From an uncultured Lachnospiraceae bacterium (GTDB taxonomy: Bacteria; Bacillota; Clostridia; Lachnospirales; Lachnospiraceae): a stretch of 64,000 nucleotides of DNA. How positions within the stretch are numbered: position 1 is the stretch's first letter; the number at the start of each line of letters is the position of its first letter. The translations under genes and the position numbers were made by a program. Below are positions 1 to 8,766 of this stretch, in pieces. The DNA is taken from contig CAMZDG010000002.1 in the NCBI GenBank assembly GCA_947305245.1, forward strand, positions 62,001 to 126,000. The letters run 5' to 3'. The notes beneath the pieces are model-generated. The model was not told the origin of the DNA. It did not search any database and saw only the letters and a list, made by a program, of their open reading frames with translations.

Positions 1-708
1 CAGCCGTCCGAAAGCATCTATGTTCTGCCAAGGCCATTTGAGAGCAGGGATTTCCAGATGATGCTCCAGCAGCTAAACGGCGAGATGATCACGAAACGAA
101 ATCTCTATGAAGACCCCTTCGAGATCCGAGGGATCCGAGAGTATCAGCCCTTTGACAGCATGAAGAGCATTAACTGGAAGGCGACGGCGAAGACAGGATC
201 CTTTATGGTCAATCAAAGGAATTACACCACACCGAAAACCGTGAGGATCTTTCTGAACTTAGAGGACAAAGGCTTATTTAAGAACATGGATGCGCTGGAA
301 AGTACCATCCGGCTTGCCGCGGGTTTGGTGAAGTATCTGCTCGAGCAAAACATCAAGGTTGCTTTTTATTGTAACGGTAAGGACATGCTAAGCGGAGAGC
401 CGATGCTGGTAAGCACCGGCCGGGGACCGAATCACCAGTCCAAGATCCTTCGAAGTCTTGCCAGGGTCGACGTGGATCAGGATGCCATCGACTTTGAAAA
501 GCTCTTTCGCAGAAGGATCCTTGTGGAGCAGGATAATACCTATACCTGCTTCGTATCCGCAACCCTGGAGCAAAACTTTTGCAATACGCTCCGGGCGTTT
601 TCCGACCAGGGCAGGGTTTTCTCCTGGTTCTCGCCGGTATCCAAGAATTTCAGTTTAAGCGATGTTCCGCTGCCGCTCAGGAGCAGCATTCGATTGATCA
701 GAATCTAA
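1..708 (+). CDS. DUF58 domain protein (5' end cut by window edge)
   Basis: The reading frame is open from base 1, so the N terminus lies outside the window; about 235 residues are visible. The hallmark DUF58 stretch is present: RGIREYQPFD, then INWKATAKTG, then a VWA-like strand region (VRIFLNLED). DUF58 proteins usually sit beside a MoxR AAA+ ATPase and a membrane protein, and are thought to act in assembly or maturation of envelope-associated proteins; the substrate is not known. Here the next gene is a membrane protein 15 bp downstream with a good ribosome site (AAGGAG), so the two are very likely one operon, with moxR expected upstream. The family call is firm; the biological role is not. 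Confidence 0.85.
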   Translation, partial: QPSESIYVLPRPFESRDFQMMLQQLNGEMITKRNLYEDPFEIRGIREYQPFDSMKSINWKATAKTGSFMVNQRNYTTPKTVRIFLNLEDKGLFKNMDALESTIRLAAGLVKYLLEQNIKVAFYCNGKDMLSGEPMLVSTGRGPNHQSKILRSLARVDVDQDAIDFEKLFRRRILVEQDNTYTCFVSATLEQNFCNTLRAFSDQGRVFSWFSPVSKNFSLSDVPLPLRSSIRLIRI

Positions 709-723
709 GAAAGGAGAAGGGGC

Positions 724-1971
724 ATGAAGCAGATTAAGATCCAGATGCTAAGAGAATTTCTTTCGACGCAGGCCAATCACTGGGCCTTTTTCCCCGTTGT
801 GATTCTGTTCGCGGAAACCGAACGGCCTGACTTTCTTTGTCTGATCTGCTGGTTCTTTCTTGGTTTGATGCCCCTCGCCTTGTTTATTGCCCGCGAGATC
901 GTCCAAAGCTTTATCTTGCAGGTTGCAAGCTTCTTTATCATCGGAGGCTTTCTCGCCCTGCTTCCGCTGGAGCCGGCTTTTTTGAAGGCGACCTATTTGT
1001 TCTTTGCCATGATCTATCTGATGATGTCCCTATTCAAGATGATCAAGAAGGACAATCGATATACCATGACGTTGCCGCTCTTTTTCCCGATGTGCGTCAA
1101 CATTATTTTGAGTATCATCGCCGTTTACGTAAACCACCTGCATTTTTCCTTTTACATGCATTTTGCCGCCATTATCTCCATCTGCATGGCGCTTCTTGCG
1201 AATTACGTGGAGCATTACCTTGTCTTTACGATCGGCAACGAGGAGACCTCATCCAACATGCCTAGCAAAAAGATCTTTCATTCCGGCATTGCAGGCACGA
1301 TCCAATTCGTGGGACTTTTGATCATTCCGCTGATGGTGATCGCATCCTTCTCCATCTCCGATGAATTCTTCCGTCTTTTGATGCACGGAGGTCAGCAAGG
1401 GATCAAAAAATTCATCCTGTTTTTACGTAAATTCTTTTCATCCTCTGACCGGCAGACTTTTATTCGGGATGGCGGGGAAAGTGAGCCCTTCCAGCGCGCC
1501 GTCATACCGGAGCAGCAGCCCTCCATGTTCTGGATGCTTCTCGAAAAGCTTGCCTTCGCCGGCGTCATGCTCCTGTTGCTTTACGGACTTTACCTGTTCT
1601 TGATGAAGCTCCTTGGCTTCTTGCATTCCTATCAGAAATCGAAGGTTTTGATCGAGGTGGCAGAGGAGACCGAGGACATTGACGTGCATGAAGATCTTTC
1701 GCCAAGCAGCGTGATCATAGAAGAGGAGGACGACAGCTTCCTATCACCGACGCAGAGGATCCGAAGACTCTATCGAAAAAAAGCCTTGTCCACAAATCAC
1801 GAGATCAGCGAGCTTTGGCGGATGACGGCGAGAGAGATCGCGACCGAGGAGGAAAGTCCCCAGATCGCATATGTATATGAAAAAGCAAGATATTCCCGCA
1901 GTGTATGTACTGCGGATGACTTAAAAGAAATGCAGGCTGCCTGCAGGAGGAAGCGAAAGAGTGAGGAATGA
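724..1971 (+). CDS. multi-pass membrane protein of the MoxR/DUF58 cluster
   Basis: A 415-residue protein with several hydrophobic segments between about residues 20 and 210, a soluble loop, another membrane segment near residues 270-295 (VMLLLLYGLYLFL), and a charged cytoplasmic-looking tail rich in Glu and Arg. The tail ends in a YEKARYS motif, followed by a Cys and an acidic helix, which resembles the C terminus of DUF4129-type proteins that accompany MoxR/DUF58 genes. The start at 724 is preceded by AAGGAGAAGG. The last 11 bases overlap the next gene, which suggests translational coupling. I recognise the cluster type but cannot assign a biochemical function. Confidence 0.7.
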   Translation: MKQIKIQMLREFLSTQANHWAFFPVVILFAETERPDFLCLICWFFLGLMPLALFIAREIVQSFILQVASFFIIGGFLALLPLEPAFLKATYLFFAMIYLMMSLFKMIKKDNRYTMTLPLFFPMCVNIILSIIAVYVNHLHFSFYMHFAAIISICMALLANYVEHYLVFTIGNEETSSNMPSKKIFHSGIAGTIQFVGLLIIPLMVIASFSISDEFFRLLMHGGQQGIKKFILFLRKFFSSSDRQTFIRDGGESEPFQRAVIPEQQPSMFWMLLEKLAFAGVMLLLLYGLYLFLMKLLGFLHSYQKSKVLIEVAEETEDIDVHEDLSPSSVIIEEEDDSFLSPTQRIRRLYRKKALSTNHEISELWRMTAREIATEEESPQIAYVYEKARYSRSVCTADDLKEMQAACRRKRKSEE

Positions 1972-3850
1972 CGGATTGGCCCTGTCTGACGACATATTGA
2001 TGCAGATTGAAAAACCTGCCAGATATATTGGACGGGAGTATAACAGTGTCATAAAGGACCCATCGACCGTTGACGTTCGATTTGCGATGTGCTTTCCGGA
2101 CGTTTACGAGATCGGTATGTCACATCTTGGCATTCAGATCTTATATGACATGTTTAATCGCATGGAGGGCGTATGGTGCGAACGCGTCTATTCCCCCTGG
2201 CTCGACCTGGATGCCATCATGCGCAGGGATAAGATCCCGCTGTTTGCCTTGGAATCTCAGGATCCCATCAAGGAATTTGATTTTCTTGGGATCACCATCC
2301 AGTATGAGATGTGTTATACGAACATCTTACAGGTGTTAGATCTTTCGCAGATCCCGCTGCTGAGCGCTGACCGCGGAAACGATGATCCCATTGTGATCGG
2401 AGGCGGGCCTTGTACTTATAATCCTGAGCCGATCGCGGATTTTTTTGACCTGTTTTACGTCGGGGAGGGGGAGACGCGCTACGGTGAGCTGATCGCGCTT
2501 TACCGAAGGCATAAACAGGCAGGCTTTGACCGAAAGGCTTTTCTGCATGAGGCTGCTAAGATCCCCGGCATGTACGTGCCGTCCCTCTATAAGGTGACCT
2601 ATCATGCGGACGGGACCATAAAGAGCTTTCTGCCCCTTTATGAAGACATACCGGAAAAGATCCTAAAAGAAGTGGAGATGGATCTGACCAATACCTATTA
2701 TCCCATGAAGCCTCTCGTGCCTTACGTTAAGATCACGCAAGACCGCGTCGTCCTGGAGATCCAGCGCGGATGCATTCGCGGGTGTCGTTTCTGTCAGGCG
2801 GGGCAGCTCTATCGCCCCGTGCGGGAAAGAGACGTGGAGAAGCTAAAAGAATATGCCCTGATCATGTTAAAAAACACAGGACATGAAGAGCTGACGCTCA
2901 GTTCCTTGAGCTCCAGTGACTATTCCAAGCTGCCTGAGCTGATCGATTATCTGATCGAGGAATGTGATAAGAGACACGTAAACATCTCGCTGCCAAGTCT
3001 TCGGATCGACGCCTTCTCCTTGGACGTGATGAGCAAGGTGCAGGACGTCAAAAAGTCCAGTCTGACCTTTGCACCGGAAGCGGGCAGTCAGAGGCTTCGC
3101 AACGTCATCAATAAAGGGTTGACTGAGGAAGTCATCCTAAAGGGCGCGCATCTTGCGTTCGAAGGCGGATGGACGCGCGTAAAGCTCTATTTCATGCTGG
3201 GACAGCCGACGGAGACGGAAGAAGACATTCGCGGGATCGCAGAGCTTTGTAATAAGATTGCCGCTGAATTCTTTGATACCGTTCCAAAGGAAAAGCGCGT
3301 GAACGGACGCGTGCAGATCGTTGCAAGCACCTCCTTCTTTGTGCCTAAGCCTTTTACGCCGTTCCAATGGGCGCCGCAGTGCACGAAGGATGCATTTCTG
3401 GAGAAGGCTTATTTTACGCGGAAATGCATTTCTGAGCAGCTCAATCAAAAGAGTATCAAATACAATTGGCATGAGGCGGATGCCAGCGTCATGGAGGGTG
3501 TGCTCGCAAGAGGCGACCGCAGGCTTTGTGAAGTGATCCGCAGGGTATATGAAAAGGGATGCTTTTATGATGCCTGGAGTGAGTATTATAAGCATCAGGT
3601 TTGGATCGACACCATTTTGGAATGCGGCTTGACGCCGGAGTTTTATACTTCTCGTGAGCGTTCCCTGGATGAGATCTTCCCCTGGGACTTTATCGACGCA
3701 GGCGTGACCAAGGAATTCCTAAAGAGAGAATGGCTGAAGGCGCAAAAGGAAACCATCTCGGAGAATTGTAAGATAAAATGTCAGGGCTGCGGCGCTGCCA
3801 GATTTGGCGGCGGCATCTGCTTTGAAGAAAGGGCACTGGATCATGAGTGA
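1961..3850 (+). CDS. radical SAM protein, TIGR03960-type family
   Basis: A 629-residue protein. An N-terminal cobalamin-binding-like region comes first (RFAMCFPDVYEIGMSHLG, and GGGPCTYNPEP near residue 150). The radical-SAM core follows, with the iron-sulfur motif CX3CX2C at Cys271, Cys275 and Cys278 (RGCIRGCRFC). The C terminus carries a CxxC knuckle (CQGCG). The family is nearly always followed by a DUF2344 protein and an RNase E/G in Clostridia, as it is here. The substrate is unknown; a tRNA or rRNA modification role has been presumed from context. The GTG start at 1961 has GGAGG ten bases upstream. ATG at 2000 is a less likely alternative, because the residues before it match the usual family N terminus. 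Confidence 0.88.
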   Translation: MRNDGLALSDDILMQIEKPARYIGREYNSVIKDPSTVDVRFAMCFPDVYEIGMSHLGIQILYDMFNRMEGVWCERVYSPWLDLDAIMRRDKIPLFALESQDPIKEFDFLGITIQYEMCYTNILQVLDLSQIPLLSADRGNDDPIVIGGGPCTYNPEPIADFFDLFYVGEGETRYGELIALYRRHKQAGFDRKAFLHEAAKIPGMYVPSLYKVTYHADGTIKSFLPLYEDIPEKILKEVEMDLTNTYYPMKPLVPYVKITQDRVVLEIQRGCIRGCRFCQAGQLYRPVRERDVEKLKEYALIMLKNTGHEELTLSSLSSSDYSKLPELIDYLIEECDKRHVNISLPSLRIDAFSLDVMSKVQDVKKSSLTFAPEAGSQRLRNVINKGLTEEVILKGAHLAFEGGWTRVKLYFMLGQPTETEEDIRGIAELCNKIAAEFFDTVPKEKRVNGRVQIVASTSFFVPKPFTPFQWAPQCTKDAFLEKAYFTRKCISEQLNQKSIKYNWHEADASVMEGVLARGDRRLCEVIRRVYEKGCFYDAWSEYYKHQVWIDTILECGLTPEFYTSRERSLDEIFPWDFIDAGVTKEFLKREWLKAQKETISENCKIKCQGCGAARFGGGICFEERALDHE

Positions 3851-4601
3851 TCAGATCAAGCTACGAATCAAATTTCAAAAAACGGGCGCGATCCGATATA
3901 TTGGTCATCTGGACGTCATGCGTTTCTTTCAAAAGTGCCTTCGAAGGGCCGAGATCGACGTATGCTACACCACTGGATTTAGCCCGCATCAGATCTTAAC
4001 CTTCGCCGCACCCTTAAGCGTTGGCGTGGAGAGCCTGGGCGAATATATGGATGTTGAAGTGCATTCCATCACCACTTCCGAGGACATCGTAAGGAGGCTG
4101 AACGAGGCCAGCGTACCGGAAATCCGGATCGTCAGTGCAAAAAGGCTGCCGGAGGGCGCCGGAAATGCCATGGCCAGCGTAGCCGCAGCTAAGTATCTGG
4201 TGCGGTTTCGAGAAGGCCGCATCCCTTCGCTGTTTCAGGAGGAACCGGAGGCAATTTCTGATCAGATCCTTTCGTTCCTAAATCTGGAATCCATCCCCTA
4301 CCAGAAGGAGGGGAAAAAGGGAATGCGTGAGGTGGATCTTCGCCCTGGCATTCTTTCCATGCAGTGGAATGCCGAAGACAAAAGCTTGAATATGCTGCTC
4401 CTCGCGTCCAGCGGCGAAAACGTGAAGCCCTCGCAAGTGCTCAGCGCCTTCCTGGGACTTCATGGGCAAGAACTACAAGACAATTCTTTGCAAATCACAA
4501 GACTAGACGTATATACCCGAAAAAGTGATGTGGAAGAATCTTCTGCAGATTTAATTTCAAGCCTTATTTCAATGAATGAAGTAGGAGATGATTTTTCATG
4601 A
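3843..4601 (+). CDS. DUF2344 radical-SAM-linked protein (TIGR03936-type)
   Basis: A 252-residue soluble protein beginning IKLRIKFQKTGAIRYIGHLD, with FFQKCLRRAEI and the phrase TTGFSPHQILTFAAPLSVG, which mark the DUF2344 family. The protein is found beside, or fused to, the preceding radical SAM enzyme; its role is unknown and is presumed to be as that enzyme's partner. The ATG at 3843 overlaps the stop of the upstream gene by 8 bases. A longer frame starting at 3804 lies wholly inside the upstream gene and was rejected. The 3' end overlaps the next gene in an ATGA arrangement, so the three genes 1961-5881 look translationally coupled. Confidence 0.85.
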   Translation: MSDQIKLRIKFQKTGAIRYIGHLDVMRFFQKCLRRAEIDVCYTTGFSPHQILTFAAPLSVGVESLGEYMDVEVHSITTSEDIVRRLNEASVPEIRIVSAKRLPEGAGNAMASVAAAKYLVRFREGRIPSLFQEEPEAISDQILSFLNLESIPYQKEGKKGMREVDLRPGILSMQWNAEDKSLNMLLLASSGENVKPSQVLSAFLGLHGQELQDNSLQITRLDVYTRKSDVEESSADLISSLISMNEVGDDFS

Positions 4602-5881
4602 ACGGGAAACTGATCTTTACAAAAGTGAATGAACGTCGCTGCGCCATTCTCATGCAGGAGAATAAGCTGATGGCGGCATCCTTTCAGGGTGAAAAGGAAA
4701 AGATCACCGGAGGGATCTACGTGGCGAGGATCCGCGACGTCGTAAAGGACCTGAATGCCTGCTTTGCCGAGATAGAAAAAGGAGTGGTTTGCTTCCTGCC
4801 CGGCACGCAGATGCTGTGTCCCTATTTCTTAAGCGGCACGGATGCCGCTGATAAGCCTCGCAAGCCAAAGCAGGGAGACCTCGTTCTGGTACAGGGCATC
4901 CGAGAGGCACAAAAGACAAAGCAGCCTGCCGTCACGACCAAGATTTCCATTTCCAATCGTTTTTTTGTTCTGGCCCTTGGCTCAAATAAGACGAATTTTT
5001 CCACGAAGCTACCCGCGCAAAAAAAGAATGAGCTTCGGGAAGATATTTGTACGGGGAAGTACTTTGATGAAAACGGAAATCTTAAGCCATGGACCTGGGC
5101 AGAGAGTGATAATGAGATCGTAAAGCATTTTCCGCCCGTTGGCCTGATCGTTCGGACGGAATGTCGCGACGTGCCCACGCAGGTGCTTCGAGGCGCCTTG
5201 GAAGGGCTGCTTCATGAATTTTACCACTTACTAAAGAATGCATATTATCGCGAACAATTTACTTGCATCCGCAAGCCCCCAAGTCCCTGGCAGGATGCCA
5301 TCAACCACTTTGTGCTTCCTGAGGAATATCAGGAGATCGTCACGGATGATCCGGAGCTTTTACAGGAGATGCAAGGTGCCGAGATCATCCCTGAGGAGAA
5401 AACCATTCGGTATTATGATGACGTAAATTATCCGCTGGAAAAGCTCTACAGCCTGTCCACAAAGCTCGAAGGGGCCCTCAGCACGCGTGTATGGCTGAAA
5501 TCCGGCGCATATATCATCATTGAGCCAACGGAAGCCTTGACGGTCATTGACGTGAATTCGGGCAAATATGAAGCGCATAAGGGGGAACAGGATTATTATC
5601 GTGCGATCAACATGGAAGCGGCTTCGGAAATTGCCTATCAGATCAGACTGCGCAATCTTTCAGGAATGATCTTGGTCGACTTTATCAACATGAATAATGC
5701 CGAAGACCAGGAAGCGCTGATCAAGGAGATGCAAAAGCTTTTGCAGCGAGACCGCGTCAAGACCTGCGTGGTCGACTTTACGAGGCTTGGGCTGATGGAG
5801 ATCACGCGCATGAAGACGGTTCCGCCCCTGTTAGAGCAGGCAAGGAAATACAAATATCCCCTTCCAAAGAATAAGGTGTGA
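4598..5881 (+). CDS. rng: ribonuclease E/G family endoribonuclease, short form
   Basis: A 427-residue RNase E/G-family enzyme for rRNA processing and mRNA decay. The N terminus contains an S1-like region (GGIYVARIRDVVKDLNACF). The catalytic DNase-I-like region follows, with the two metal-binding aspartates in VIDVNSG (Asp318) and LVDFINM (Asp361), then the conserved FTRLGLMEITR. The protein stops about 15 residues after that point (KYPLPKNKV), before the CPxC zinc-link that joins dimers into tetramers in Escherichia coli RNase E and G. It starts at an ATGA overlap with the DUF2344 gene. The family call is firm. The missing zinc-link is seen directly; its consequence for oligomerisation is inference. 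Confidence 0.9.
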   Translation: MNGKLIFTKVNERRCAILMQENKLMAASFQGEKEKITGGIYVARIRDVVKDLNACFAEIEKGVVCFLPGTQMLCPYFLSGTDAADKPRKPKQGDLVLVQGIREAQKTKQPAVTTKISISNRFFVLALGSNKTNFSTKLPAQKKNELREDICTGKYFDENGNLKPWTWAESDNEIVKHFPPVGLIVRTECRDVPTQVLRGALEGLLHEFYHLLKNAYYREQFTCIRKPPSPWQDAINHFVLPEEYQEIVTDDPELLQEMQGAEIIPEEKTIRYYDDVNYPLEKLYSLSTKLEGALSTRVWLKSGAYIIIEPTEALTVIDVNSGKYEAHKGEQDYYRAINMEAASEIAYQIRLRNLSGMILVDFINMNNAEDQEALIKEMQKLLQRDRVKTCVVDFTRLGLMEITRMKTVPPLLEQARKYKYPLPKNKV

Positions 5882-5885
5882 CCCA

Positions 5886-6443
5886 ATGAAACTGATCTCA
5901 TTTCTAAAAGTAAAAGACGGAAAGTACCTAAAGAATTATGAACTGAAGTATCTGAATAAGGCCGGCAGGGAAAAGACTTATGAGATCGTAAGCCGGAGAG
6001 ACTTAATGAGCGAAGAGGAGCTCGGGAAGTGTCCCAGCGGCGTGTCCATCGTGGCGACCAAGGGCGATCAGTTCCTTCTTCTCAAGGAATTCCGCATGGG
6101 CGTCAATCAGGAGATTTATAACCTTTGCGCAGGAATGACGGAGGAAGGCGAGACCATAGAGGCATGCATTCACAGAGAGCTTTTTGAAGAAACGGGACTC
6201 AAGGTGAAAGAGATCAGGCAGATCCTTCCGCCATCCTTTGCAGCCGTTGCGATCTCTGACGTGACGACACATCTGGCGTTTGTGGAGGTGGAAGGGACCT
6301 TAAATCCGCAGAATGCTTCCGAAAACGAACAGATCCAGGCGGCCTTCTATGATCGTGAAACCCTGCTGCAAATGATCCGGGAGGGTGCCCCCTTTAGCTC
6401 CAGGGCACAGGTGACCGCATATTTTTTCTGCATGAATCATTAA
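5886..6443 (+). CDS. NUDIX hydrolase, ADP-ribose pyrophosphatase-like
   Basis: A 185-residue protein with a perfect Nudix box GX5EX7REUXEEXGU at residues 83-105 (starting GMTEEGE and ending RELFEETGL). The overall layout (KTYEIVSRRD, then a glutamate-rich strand, then the Nudix box, then a C-terminal helix) fits the ADP-ribose/NDP-sugar pyrophosphatase group, which hydrolyses nucleoside diphosphates linked to another moiety. The exact substrate cannot be read from sequence. It starts 4 bp after the RNase G stop and is probably in the same operon. Confidence 0.8.
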   Translation: MKLISFLKVKDGKYLKNYELKYLNKAGREKTYEIVSRRDLMSEEELGKCPSGVSIVATKGDQFLLLKEFRMGVNQEIYNLCAGMTEEGETIEACIHRELFEETGLKVKEIRQILPPSFAAVAISDVTTHLAFVEVEGTLNPQNASENEQIQAAFYDRETLLQMIREGAPFSSRAQVTAYFFCMNH

Positions 6444-6458
6444 GAAGGATAGAAAAAC

Positions 6459-6929
6459 ATGAAATTTGTGATTCAAAGAGTATCCCAGGCGAGCGTTGTT
6501 GTGGATGGCAAGACCGTGGGAAGCATTGACAAAGGATTTTTAGTTTTGATCGGGATCTGTAACGGAGATTCCATGGAAATTGGAGAAAAGCTTCTTAGAA
6601 AGATGCTTGGGCTTCGCATTTTCGAGGATGCTGAGGGAAAAACCAATCTGGATCTGAACTCCGTGGAGGGGAAGGTACTTCTCATCTCGCAATTTACGCT
6701 ATATGCGGACTGCCGAAAGGGAAATCGTCCCTCCTTTATCAATGCAGCGCCGCCAAATGTCGCCGAGCCTCTTTATGAAAATATGGTAAAGAGATGTAGG
6801 GAGCTTTTTGGAAACGAGCGCGTGCAAACCGGTATCTTTGGCGCTGACATGAAGGTATCCCTTTTAAATGACGGTCCCTTTACGATCGTCCTGGATTCCA
6901 ACGAGATCATGGGCCAAAGTGCAACCTAA
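6459..6929 (+). CDS. dtd: D-aminoacyl-tRNA deacylase
   Basis: A 156-residue protein starting [13 protein letters not shown], with the two family signatures SQFTLYAD (about residue 77) and [10 protein letters not shown] near the C terminus (the NxGP motif that forms the chiral proofreading site). It removes D-amino acids wrongly attached to tRNA in the cytoplasm. It is about seven residues longer than the E. coli protein. It lies 15 bp behind the NUDIX gene, with an AGAAGGA ribosome site, and is probably the last gene of the plus-strand run that starts before the window. Confidence 0.95.
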   Translation: MKFVIQRVSQASVVVDGKTVGSIDKGFLVLIGICNGDSMEIGEKLLRKMLGLRIFEDAEGKTNLDLNSVEGKVLLISQFTLYADCRKGNRPSFINAAPPNVAEPLYENMVKRCRELFGNERVQTGIFGADMKVSLLNDGPFTIVLDSNEIMGQSAT

Positions 6930-6973
6930 GGATCGATATTGATCGCTATCGTGCATCAAATCGTTCTTTCTTT

Positions 6974-7002
6974 TTGGAAACTGACATGGTATACTCTATA
7001 TA
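6974..7002 (+). promoter_or_regulatory. possible sigma-A promoter for the SPFH gene
   Basis: TTGGAA (6974-6979), a 17-base spacer and TATATA (6997-7002) lie about 65 bases upstream of the ATG at 7067, in an AT-rich stretch after dtd. The -35 is weak (4 of 6) and other pairings are possible in the same stretch, but a gene break and a strong ribosome site (AAAGGAGG) before 7067 make a separate promoter likely. Confidence 0.35.
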
Positions 7003-7066
7003 AATGAAACAGGGTGCGCAAATGTTATCATTTAACAAAATAACTTCATAAAGGAGGAAATCACAC

Positions 7067-8668
7067 ATGCCCACCATTACTCAAACCGCAATTGTTATTG
7101 CAATCATCGTGATCGCCATTTTGGTGATCATGGCATCGGGATACGTGAAAGCGTCACCTGATACCGCAATGATCATCTCTGGTCTTCGCAAGAAGCCCAA
7201 GGTACTGATCGGAAAAGCCGGAATTAAGTTCCCGTTCTTAGAAAGAAAGGATGAATTGAATCTCCAGCTGATCCCCATCGACGTAAAGACAAGCAATGCC
7301 GTTCCTACCGCTGATTACATCAACATCAACGTGGATGCAACCGTCAACGTTAAGATCAGCGACAATCCCGACAAGCTTCGTCTTGCAGCACAGAACTTCC
7401 TGAATAAGAAGCCTGATTACATTGCAAGAGTTGCAAGAGAAGTGCTGGAAGGTAACGTTCGTGAGATCGTTGGTAAGATGGCTCTCGAAGAAATGGTTTC
7501 CGATCGTCAGAAATTTGCTACGCTGGTAAAGGAAAACGCAGAACCCGACCTGGCAGCCATGGGTCTGGACATCGTATCCTTCAACGTGCAGAACTTCGTA
7601 GACGGCAACGGCGTTATTGAAAACCTCGGTGTTGACAATATTGTTAAGATCCAGAAGAATGCAGCCATTTCCCGTGCAGAGAGCGAGAAGGAAATCGCTA
7701 AGGCACAGGCTATGGCCCGCAAGGAAGCAAATGACGCACAGGTGACCTCCGATTTGGAGATCGCAAATGCAAAGGCAAGAGCTGAAAAGGAGAAATCCAT
7801 CGTTCAGGCGAATGCCGAGAGAGAGGCACAGGAAGCGAAGATCAGTGCTGATACGCTGATCGCTCAGAAGGAAAATGAACTCGCGATCACTAAGGCTGAG
7901 CTGCAGCAATCCGCTGATACCAAGAAGGCTATCGCAGACGCTGCATATCAGATCCAGCAGGAGACCGAGCGTAAGACCATTGAGATCACAACCGCAGACG
8001 CTAACATTGCCCGTCAGGAGAAGGAAATTCTCTTAAAGCGCAAAGAGGCTGAGGTTATGGAGCAGGCCCTGGATGCAGAGGTGAAGAAGAAGGCTGAGGC
8101 CGAAAAGTTCGCTCGTCAGCAGCAGGCAGACGCACAGCTCTATGAGATCCAGAGAAACTCTGAAGCACAGCTCTTTGAGCGTCAGAAGAGAGCAGAAGCT
8201 GAGAAGTTCGAGAAGGAAAAGGAAGCAGAAGCAAAGAAGGCTACCGCAGATGCTCAGAAGTATACCATGGAGCAGGAAGCAGAAGGTATCCGCGCAAAGG
8301 GTCTTGCAGAAGCAGAAGCTATTCGTGCAAAGTCTTTGGCAGAAGCAGAAGGTATCGAGAAGAAGGCCATCGCAATGCAGAAGATGGGCGAGGCAGCCGT
8401 TCTCGACATGTACTTCAAGGCACTGCCTGACGTTGTTAAGAATGCAGCTGAGCCTCTGACTCAGGTAGATAAGATCACCATGTACGGTGACGGCAACTCC
8501 GCAAAGCTGGTTAAGGACATCATGGGCACCGTTGTTCAGGTAACTGACGGTATGAAGGAGTCCACCGGCGTGGATCTGAGCGCCGTTCTCGCAGGTTTCC
8601 TTGGCGGCAAGGCTGCAGCAATTCCCGCAGCTTCCGCTGATGAGAAAAATAAGACGGCAGAAGAGTAG
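7067..8668 (+). CDS. SPFH/band-7 (flotillin-like) membrane scaffold protein
   Basis: A 533-residue protein. A single N-terminal membrane segment (residues 6-26) is followed by an SPFH/band-7 domain (about 27-190). A very long coiled coil rich in Ala, Glu, Lys and Gln comes next (about 200-440), including near-repeats of the type AEAEGIRAKGLAEAEAIRAK, and then a flotillin-like C terminus with ALPDVVKNAAEPLTQVDKI. Flotillins organise membrane microdomains and form oligomers. NfeD, the usual partner, is not adjacent. Codon choice (many GGT, GTT, CGT and GCA) differs from the neighbouring genes and looks like that of an abundantly made protein. The start is supported by AAAGGAGG 9 bases upstream. 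Confidence 0.88.
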   Translation: MPTITQTAIVIAIIVIAILVIMASGYVKASPDTAMIISGLRKKPKVLIGKAGIKFPFLERKDELNLQLIPIDVKTSNAVPTADYININVDATVNVKISDNPDKLRLAAQNFLNKKPDYIARVAREVLEGNVREIVGKMALEEMVSDRQKFATLVKENAEPDLAAMGLDIVSFNVQNFVDGNGVIENLGVDNIVKIQKNAAISRAESEKEIAKAQAMARKEANDAQVTSDLEIANAKARAEKEKSIVQANAEREAQEAKISADTLIAQKENELAITKAELQQSADTKKAIADAAYQIQQETERKTIEITTADANIARQEKEILLKRKEAEVMEQALDAEVKKKAEAEKFARQQQADAQLYEIQRNSEAQLFERQKRAEAEKFEKEKEAEAKKATADAQKYTMEQEAEGIRAKGLAEAEAIRAKSLAEAEGIEKKAIAMQKMGEAAVLDMYFKALPDVVKNAAEPLTQVDKITMYGDGNSAKLVKDIMGTVVQVTDGMKESTGVDLSAVLAGFLGGKAAAIPAASADEKNKTAEE

Positions 8669-8686
8669 TCGCATTTCTTAAATACA

Positions 8687-8728
8687 AGAATTGAACTAAA
8701 AGAATCGAGCTAAAAGAATGGAACTAAA
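8687..8728. repeat. three tandem copies of a 14-bp unit
   Basis: Three adjacent 14-base units, AGAATTGAACTAAA, AGAATCGAGCTAAA and AGAATGGAACTAAA, fill the space between the SPFH stop codon and the terminator hairpin. They differ at only two positions. This is seen directly. No function is evident; replication slippage is the simplest origin. Confidence 0.85.
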
Positions 8729-8730
8729 AA

Positions 8731-8766
8731 AATCCCAGAGCCTCAAAAAGCTCTGGGATTTTTATT
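8731..8766. terminator. bidirectional rho-independent terminator
   Basis: Perfect 11-bp arms AATCCCAGAGC (8731-8741) and GCTCTGGGATT (8750-8760) enclose an 8-base loop, with T-runs on either strand (A-run before the left arm, T-run 8759-8764). The hairpin lies between the convergent SPFH gene and the recombinase gene and can serve both; its right side overlaps the end of the recombinase frame. Confidence 0.85.
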
